Shown piece by piece: positions 59,101-64,000 of a stretch of 64,000 bases of DNA. A program made the position numbers and the translations under genes. The stretch comes from Hoplostethus atlanticus (Eukaryota > Chordata > Actinopteri > Trachichthyiformes > Trachichthyidae), in assembly GCA_034670405.1 (NCBI GenBank), contig JAXDDX010000059.1:2593501-2657500 (forward strand), read 5' to 3'. Numbering within the stretch: the stretch's first letter is position 1; the number at the start of each line of letters is the position of its first letter. Under the pieces are notes generated by a model that saw only the letters and a program-made list of their open reading frames with translations, did not search any database and had not been told where the DNA came from.

Positions 59101-61461
59101 ATTATTAATCACAATTATTAGTCTTAATGATCTGAGGAACAAAATTATTTTACTGCAGTTTTTGCATCTTATATCTTGACTATTTTCAACTACAGTTAAA
59201 TTGACATTCTAAATGAAATAAAAGGTTTTAATATTGTTAACCAATTTTCAACAATTATTAATTGTAAAAATGAATCAATCATACATACGACTAAGACTGA
59301 CAGCTGAGAGAGCATTTTTGTTTTGTAGTGGATTCAGAAGTCTCTTGCCCAGTGCTATTGCCCATACCTGTGCGTTTGAACTGACGAGTCCACATGCATT
59401 TCCCTGAGGCAGTACATTTGGGGCAGTCAGAAGCCTCACAGCTGGTCTCAGTGCAATTGCTGGACAGGAAGATCTCTCTCTGATTGATCCTACAGTCGTG
59501 TTCTGATGTGCAGCTAACAGAGCTGCTGATACAGGCCCCCTCTGGACAGTTGGTGCACCACTTACACTGCAGGGCTGGCTGGGGGATTAAATTAGAGATA
59601 GATTTTAGAAACAACTTGTAACGGTCTCTTTGAGCTAGTGGTGGTGTTGGAATATGTGCATTGTATGTTACCTGTGATGGGCTAGAGAATGTCCTGGGGT
59701 GTCTGGCCAGACACTCACTGCAGGTCTTCAGTCTGCGACACTGGTCTGGTTGACGAGGTGTGGGGGAGCAGGGAGACTGGCCAGTTGAACAGCCCATTCT
59801 GATGGAGAAGGAGAGTTGTGGGTAGTTCTATATGATCTCCAGCTCAATAACATAGTATGAAGTTAGGGCTGGGCGATATGGACAAAAATCTTTATGACGA
59901 TAATTTGACCCATTTCTCACAATAACCATAAATACAATGATAATCAAACCTCTCAAATGTAAGGGTAACTTACTTACGGTAAAGACGCAGCTTTGGCCCA
60001 AAGACGGCAGAGGGGCGTTGCCGCAATGAAAAGCCAGACTCAAACTGTTTACGATTGTGCTTCATATAATAAGAAGTCATGATTGATCACAAAAGATGGG
60101 TGTGTGGTTGAAAAACTGATTTTCCCCATAGTTAAAACATTTCTCAATTACTTTGATACATTTGTATCAAAACATTTGCTTTATTTTTCATTGAGACATT
60201 GGGTCTTTAGTCCAACGCTGAGTCTGTACCGTAATTACACCAGTAGACGCTGCATGGTTTGACAAAAGGCGGCTCATGATGTGCGTGCCTAAACGCTGTC
60301 TAGGCTGTTTATCGAAATGATCGTGTCCAGTAAAATTCTGTCAGTAAGAAGACGTTAATGTTGGTTTTGATACATTTTCGGTTTATCGTGCAGCCCTAGT
60401 ATGAAGCCAGTTGATTTAATCCAGACGTGGTACCTCTCAGCAGTATCTGAGGACGCACAGGTGCCCCTACACCAGACACAGCTGCCTGTGGTGGTGTTGC
60501 AGGCCTCTGGTGTGGGCAGCAGGACACAAGGGTCAGAGGGCACAGTCAGGGTCAGGAGACGGCCCAGCGTGACCCCATTGAAGCCTCCTGACAGGAAGAG
60601 ACGGCCATCCCAGCTAGTCATGGCTAGAGACACTGAACGGTTAACTGGTTCGCCCACAGCTGAAGCTGAGAGAGAGAAACAGGAAGAAAAACAGAAGAAA
60701 GGAGTAGTTAAGTTATTGAGCCAAAACAACATGACCATATTCGGAGCCACAGAGAGACATCAAGACAGCAACCTGGCTGTATCCAGGTGTTACAGTTGAT
60801 CTGGTAGAGAGACACTGAGTTACTGTAGTCCTCCTCTTCTGTCCTTCCTCCAACAATGACCATGGTGTCTTTGATCAGGGCTGCAGCATGGAAGAAACGG
60901 GACAGGGGCTGGACAGAGGAGAGGATAATAAAGCAAGAATATACATGTTATCACTATGCAGAGGACCAATATATAACTGGTTGGCTTATCTAAGTTATTG
61001 GCCTGTCAGAGGGCTGATATAAATCAGGTGATGTGGGGCTCTTACCTTATTACCCTGTGAGGGGACCAGCAGAGACCAGGTGAGGTTGGGATAGTACAGA
61101 CTGTAGAGTTCTCCTGAGGGCTCTACAGTCTCCACATGGAAGCGGTAGCCTCCAAAGATATAGACAGCATCAGTCTGTTCATGGTACACTGCTGAATGGC
61201 CATATAAGCCTGAATGAAGAGCAAAAAAGCACAGTAGTCAGGTTAAGGGTGAAACAAACCAGGTCAGAGTTTCCTACAAATCAGATACAACAGCCTGAGT
61301 GTCAAACAGAAACAGCATCATGCTGATGGCAGCCTCATTGCAGCAGCAGTCTGTCCTTGTGTTGTCTATGTTTACACGTTTATAAATTGTAATATTGAAT
61401 TTCCCTAAGGTACAGATAGATAAAGTGTATATGTATGTGTGTATTTAGTGTATGTATCTAC

Positions 61462-61492
<31 letters not shown>

Positions 61493-64000
61493 ACATACAT
61501 ATACACACACACATATGTATATATCAAAACTATGTTACAACTCTTAACAAGCCAAGGGCCACATAGTTCTTCAAGACCTGTAGGTGGTGTGCCAGTGTGG
61601 GGGGCGATGGTCCAGTTTCCAGACTGAGGGCTGAACTCCAGCAGATGATGGTTGAAACCATTCTCTGGAGAGTAACCTCCTATCAGCAGCACAGAAGAGT
61701 CTCGACGCACTGTCAGAGTGTGGCCAGCCACCGGGGGCAGCACTGAGCTCTATCAGAGGAGGAAGACAATTAAATTGGCTATAGATATTGCCAAAATTTT
61801 CTATTTCCATGACAGGAGTAATTCTAACCTTGTATTCTCTCCAGACTAAACTACTAAGATTGAGGCTCCAGGTATCCATGGCGATGCCGTTCTGAGTGAC
61901 TCCGCCCACCACTATCATGAAGTTGTGACTGGCTCCTTGGCCACCAGAGAGAGACTCGTGATTGGTCAAGAGGGCAGAGGCGTGGTGATAGCGAGGGCTG
62001 GGAGCAGAGCCGTCTTCCACTGAGCTTGTCAACATTTGGGTCCAGCGCCACTCTGACACAGAATACCTAAACCAACCATTCAGCAGAGGAACGATAGGTC
62101 ATCATATGAAAATAAATCACACTTGGAAAGTTCCACAACAACAATAACATTCAAAAGTGGACTTTGACAATGTCCTTGGATAGTTACAATCTCAAGTTGA
62201 ACTCTCCTACCTGTAGACATTTCCCAGGATGCCCTCTGACAGCGAGAGTCCTCCATACATCCAGAGGTTCCCCTGTGGTCCAGACACCAGAGAGTGGCCC
62301 ATTCTGTGGAGGAACCTGTGGGCCTGGTTCTGTGGAGCAGAAGTGAAAGTTACTGTAATGTTTGAGTCTGTGGTTGTGAAACTATTTCAACGTGAGCTTT
62401 CTTTCATGTGTATGTGTAGCCACGTCCGGTTCCTACCACTGTAAGTTGTGTGTCCAATAGTGTTTCCCAGACCAGGCTGCTGGAGTCCAGAGGAATAGAG
62501 CAGTCTGAGCCAGCCCAGCCATCCAAGCACATACAAACTCCCAGAGACTGAGACAAACAAAACATGTGGATTAGCAATCTAGAAATTGGGAAGAAGGTAC
62601 CCTCAGTGTTCCTACATGTTTATTTCCAGACCACAATGTCTGGAATGAACTGGAAGAGTTGGTGGTCGGTACATTATTTGATGAGGAACCCTGTGCTAAC
62701 TTGAGTAAACTTGGAACATGAAACATGAAAACAAACATAAACGTATTATCATAAACTGTCAGCACTCTTACGATATTACAAGATCCTCTTCTCTCTGCTA
62801 GTCCACAGTCCTGAGGACAGATGGGCCGGTCACAGTGGGGTCCCCCATAACCCTGGGGGCACTGGCACAACCCTCCATGGCACTGGGACCCACCCTGGCA
62901 CACCGGTGACCCCTCCTCACCCCCATCAGAGCTCTGGCGACACCTCCGCACCCAAAAAGAAGCATTGAAGCCTTGGGGTCTGTTTGAGGAGACATTGGCC
63001 TCAAAGTAGACTGAGATCACACCTGGCGGTAGGAAGGGAGAACAGAAGGTTTATTTTACATGGTTACATAAAAAAGTATTTCTTCTGTCAAAACATTTTC
63101 TTGTGAATAAACAAGATGAGCCAGTGCCACAGATTTAAGTGTAAAGTATCAAGGGATACCTGAGGTGGCCTCTACAGTGATAGGCTGAGTCCTTGTGGTG
63201 CCACAAAACGCTCCAATCAGGTTGTGGTCTGAATGTACCACGCCATTGCCCAAGAAACGAGGAAGGCCGTCAAACACGTAGACATAGGAGCTCTGCAGAC
63301 CAAACAGGAAAGAATGTAAGGGAATACTGGTGCCGTTTTGATGCTACAGCGCCGTAAACACGTATATGCTCATATGTGTGTGTATGATTAGGTAGATTAG
63401 TACTCACAGTACACTGTGTTTGGGAGTCTGGGTGCAGAGTGAGGGCTACAGGGGGACACAGCTGTCTGGGCAGACAGGGTGCCAGGTTCTCAGTCACAGA
63501 CAGGACCCACAGGCAATGAGAGAGGCCTCCTTTCCCCCCAGTGCCACCTCGCCACCCCAGAGAAGAGGAAAGGGGAAGGGGTGAGGAGGAGGTGGAGGAG
63601 AGCAGCACAGAACGTCCCTGGCACTGGCGGAAGCATGTGCCATTGTTGCTGAGGCAAACAGAAAGATGTCGGGACAAGACAAAAGGTTATGTTTCTACCT
63701 TTACACTCTACTTCAACATTCATCACCATCTCACTTTAATCTCCACTCCTCAATCTGAGCTTGCTTTCAATCATCGCAGATGAAGGAGAAAAGGCTACAT
63801 CAATAGACTTCAGTTCTATGTTTAAGACCTCCTTACCTGGGGTCTCCGTAGTAACCAGGTAGGCAGGACTCACAGTGCGGTCCCTGAGTGTTGTGTGTGC
63901 AGTAGCACTGGCCTGTCTGGTTGTGGCAGTAGCCCTGGAGTGGGTCCCCATGTCCGTTACACTCACAGGGCACGCAGCCCCCTCCATCAGCCAGGGCTGA
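54668..64000 (-). CDS. megf8: Multiple EGF-like domains protein 8, C-terminal part (5' end outside window)
   Basis: Twenty-one exons, all with matching splice phases, give about 1,683 codons, roughly the C-terminal 60% of a protein of about 2,800 residues. Order: laminin-type EGF, CUB (63160-63648 and into the next exon), EGF modules, six kelch-type repeats (60434-62329), PSI-type cysteine clusters (58456-60500), a calcium-binding-type EGF (DECANSHHHC), laminin-type EGFs, a long extracellular segment, one membrane helix (about 55393-55465) and a cytoplasmic tail of about 225 residues beginning with MASRPFAK. In mammals MEGF8 recruits the ubiquitin ligase MGRN1, with MOSMO, to remove Smoothened and lower Hedgehog signalling; loss causes laterality and limb defects (Carpenter syndrome 2). 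ATRN and ATRNL1 share kelch/PSI/EGF parts but end differently, and the length and second CUB fit MEGF8. Confidence 0.96.
56573..56705 (-). CDS. megf8: megf8 exon: laminin-type EGF
   Basis: CQCNGHADTCNEHDGTGCPC, QNNTETSSC..SDRKDCYRQQ. Acceptor TTCCTACAG, donor CAG then GTATGC. Confidence 0.93.
56830..56995 (+). mobile_element. Non-LTR retrotransposon 3' tail-like fragment
   Basis: AT-rich text ending CTTTCCCACAGGGATCATTAAAG resembles the common fish 3' tail (TTTCCCNNNGGGATCAATAAAGT) of LINE or LINE-dependent SINE copies. Only the tail is recognisable, inside a megf8 intron. Confidence 0.4.
57252..57382 (-). CDS. megf8: megf8 exon: laminin-type EGF
   Basis: IQNWVLEGPTEENAVCVRC, NNSVGDKCESCLSGYFLLQG. 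Acceptor TTTACCAG, donor ACAA then GTAAGTG. Confidence 0.92.
57521..57691 (-). CDS. megf8: megf8 exon: laminin-type EGF
   Basis: GKHCEKCKPLFVGSAKGGG then CRPCREFCRGNSAVC. Exactly 57 codons. Confidence 0.92.
57799..57991 (-). CDS. megf8: megf8 exon: EGF and laminin-type EGF
   Basis: CEPVCAQGCVNGTCVSPGVC, CQCHFGFVGENC, then CSCNKHSNCAGVNKPDVC. Acceptor CCTGTCCAG, donor ATA then GTGAGT. Confidence 0.92.
58175..58343 (-). CDS. megf8: megf8 exon: calcium-binding-type EGF
   Basis: CPEEDECANSHHHCNST then CHDLPQGYHCTCKHGYIL. The DECAN start marks a calcium-binding EGF. Acceptor TTTCCCAG, donor AG then GTGAGG. Confidence 0.92.
58456..58696 (-). CDS. megf8: megf8 exon: PSI-type (left edge tentative)
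   Basis: CMSPSFVPLRCEAGQCGRLL..CSQCIARPQCGWCASRGG. The 3' edge is placed at GGAGGG then GTTGTG because it alone restores phase 1; the donor is weak, so the edge may shift. Confidence 0.82.
58816..59030 (-). CDS. megf8: megf8 exon: PSI-type
   Basis: ETRRILSVNPTYDWTCFSY..CPPPCHSLHNCSLCLGS..GWQHCVWSMALQQ. Acceptor ATTCCTCCAG, donor CAG then GTAAGG. Confidence 0.92.
59368..59578 (-). CDS. megf8: megf8 exon: PSI-type cysteine clusters
   Basis: CKWCTNCPEGACISS, CTSEHDCRINQREIF, CEASDCPKCTASGKCMWTRQF. Acceptor ATCCCCCAG, donor ACAG then GTATGG. Confidence 0.92.
59672..59798 (-). CDS. megf8: megf8 exon: PSI-type
   Basis: MGCSTGQSPCSPTPRQP then CRRLKTCSECLARHPRTF. Donor TCACAG then GTAACA. Confidence 0.9.
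59863..60398. mobile_element. Non-autonomous hAT element in a megf8 intron
   Basis: Left end TTAGGGCTGGGCGATA and right end TATCGTGCAGCCCTA are inverted copies of each other, and the 8-bp flanks GTATGAAG at 59855-59862 and 60399-60406 are identical, the target duplication size of hAT elements. The 536-bp interior has no transposase frame. TAGGGCTGGGCGATA-type ends are common in fish genomes. The exact target duplication indicates a relatively recent insertion. Confidence 0.9.
60434..60665 (-). CDS. megf8: megf8 exon: last kelch repeat and PSI start
   Basis: SVSLAMTSWDGRLFLSGGFNG then CVLLPTPEACNTTTGSCVWC. The acceptor could be at 60665 or 60659, as CAGCTTCAG offers two in-phase choices. Confidence 0.87.
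60773..60908 (-). CDS. megf8: megf8 exon: kelch repeat
   Basis: LSRFFHAAALI..TMVIVGGRTEEEDYSN..INCNTWIQP. The donor CCAG then GTTGCT is weaker than usual, but the phase fits both neighbours. Confidence 0.85.
61046..61209 (-). CDS. megf8: megf8 exon: kelch repeat
   Basis: LYGHSAVYHEQTDAVYIFGGYRF..ELYSLYYPNLTWSLL. Acceptor TTCATTCAG, donor AAG then GTAAGAG. Confidence 0.92.
61455..61525. repeat. (TA)n/(CA)n microsatellite in a megf8 intron
   Basis: TA run at about 61462-61482 followed by mixed TACACA text. Confidence 0.85.
61578..61749 (-). CDS. megf8: megf8 exon: kelch repeat
   Basis: PPVAGHTLTV..SSVLLIGGYSPENGFNHHLLEFSPQSGNW. Acceptor TCTGATAG chosen for phase 0; donor ACAG then GTCTTG. 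Confidence 0.9.
61829..62066 (-). CDS. megf8: megf8 exon: kelch repeat
   Basis: SEWRWTQM..PSPRYHHASALL..FMIVVGGVTQNG..TWSLNLSSLVW, a kelch blade with its Trp and Gly-Gly landmarks. Confidence 0.92.
62211..62329 (-). CDS. megf8: megf8 exon: kelch repeat
   Basis: RMGHSLVSGPQGNLWMYGGLS is a kelch blade core. Acceptor GCTCCACAG, donor GTAGGAG. Confidence 0.9.
62437..62547 (-). CDS. megf8: megf8 exon: EGF end
   Basis: SLGVCMCLDGWAGSDCSIP completes an EGF module; the rest leads into the kelch propeller. Exactly 37 codons. Confidence 0.9.
62772..63022 (-). CDS. megf8: megf8 exon: CUB end and EGF
   Basis: VISVYFEANVSSN..GFNASFWVRRC closes CUB, then CHGGLCQCPQGYGGPHC forms an EGF module. Donor ATC then GTAAGAG. 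Confidence 0.92.
63160..63292 (-). CDS. megf8: megf8 exon: CUB domain core
   Basis: Reads SSYVYVFDGLPRFLG..LIGAFCGTTRTQPITVEATS, the typical Y-V-Y-D-G and F-C-G core of CUB. Acceptor GTCTGCAG, donor GTATCC. Confidence 0.92.
63408..63648 (-). CDS. megf8: megf8 exon: EGF to CUB junction
   Basis: Starts after TTTGCCTCAG and ends TGTACT before GTGAGT. Reads NNGTCFRQCQGR, then a Gly/Ser-rich stretch and CLWVLSVTENLAPC, the front of the CUB domain. Confidence 0.9.
63837..64000 (-). CDS. megf8: megf8 exon 1 of the window (laminin-type EGF), open at the edge
   Basis: Encodes CVPCECNGHGDPLQGYC through CESCLPGYYGDP, a laminin-type EGF. Donor CCCAG then GTAAGG at 63837/63836. A TCAG lies at the last bases of the window and could be its acceptor. 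Confidence 0.92.

Noticed and set aside
1-64000. CRISPR arrays, operons, riboswitches or prophage-like features
   Set aside because: The genome is a vertebrate nuclear one; the repeats seen are microsatellites and transposon ends, with no spaced direct repeats.
1-64000. Retroviral, LTR, Polinton or other virus-like remains
   Set aside because: No gag-, pol- or env-like text, no capsid-like frame and no paired long terminal repeats were recognised.

Overview
The window is nuclear DNA from a ray-finned (teleost) fish. This rests on compact vertebrate genes with very short introns, dense (CA)n, (GA)n, (TTA)n and (TATC)n microsatellites, a decayed Tc1-like transposon whose ends read TTTATTAGGTACACCT-like, and several miniature inverted-repeat elements of fish type. 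I see no retroviral, LTR or Polinton remains. The species cannot be named from the sequence.

Layout. About 1-45.5 kb is a gene-poor region with almost no protein-coding signal. It holds simple repeats, a few transposon relics, and many non-repetitive islands rich in TAATTA/ATTA-type homeodomain words that look like cis-regulatory elements. Three minus-strand splice-site signals (exon edges at 14786, 6044 and 2074-2224) suggest untranslated first exons and an internal exon of a gene whose main body lies left of position 1. The islands would then be its regulatory landscape, but the gene itself could not be identified. A CpG-containing promoter-like patch near 23.4-23.7 kb carries an RFX X-box and a possible very small minus-strand gene. 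A CCAAT/TATA patch lies near 32.9 kb.

About 45.9-64 kb is gene-dense and entirely on the minus strand. From right to left come: the 3' 60% or so of megf8 (21 exons, about 1,683 codons, laminin-EGF / CUB / EGF / kelch / PSI / EGF / transmembrane / cytoplasmic tail, 5' part beyond the window); then a C2H2 zinc-finger gene (znf-B, 49992-52211); then a second C2H2 gene (znf-A, 46079-48576). The two zinc-finger genes share exon structure, intron phase and finger layout, including an odd defective fourth finger, so they are tandem paralogues. Both have a non-KRAB N-terminal exon with SUMO-like IKEEP/IKDEP motifs; znf-A also has AT-hook-like repeats. The megf8 polyadenylation signals and the znf-B promoter lie only about 250-350 bp apart.

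Functionally, MEGF8 is a single-pass membrane protein that in other vertebrates recruits the E3 ligase MGRN1 to lower Hedgehog signalling at the cell surface and affects left-right patterning. The MASRPFAK motif behind its membrane segment, tied to that recruitment, is present here. The zinc-finger proteins are probable nuclear DNA-binding regulators with unknown targets.
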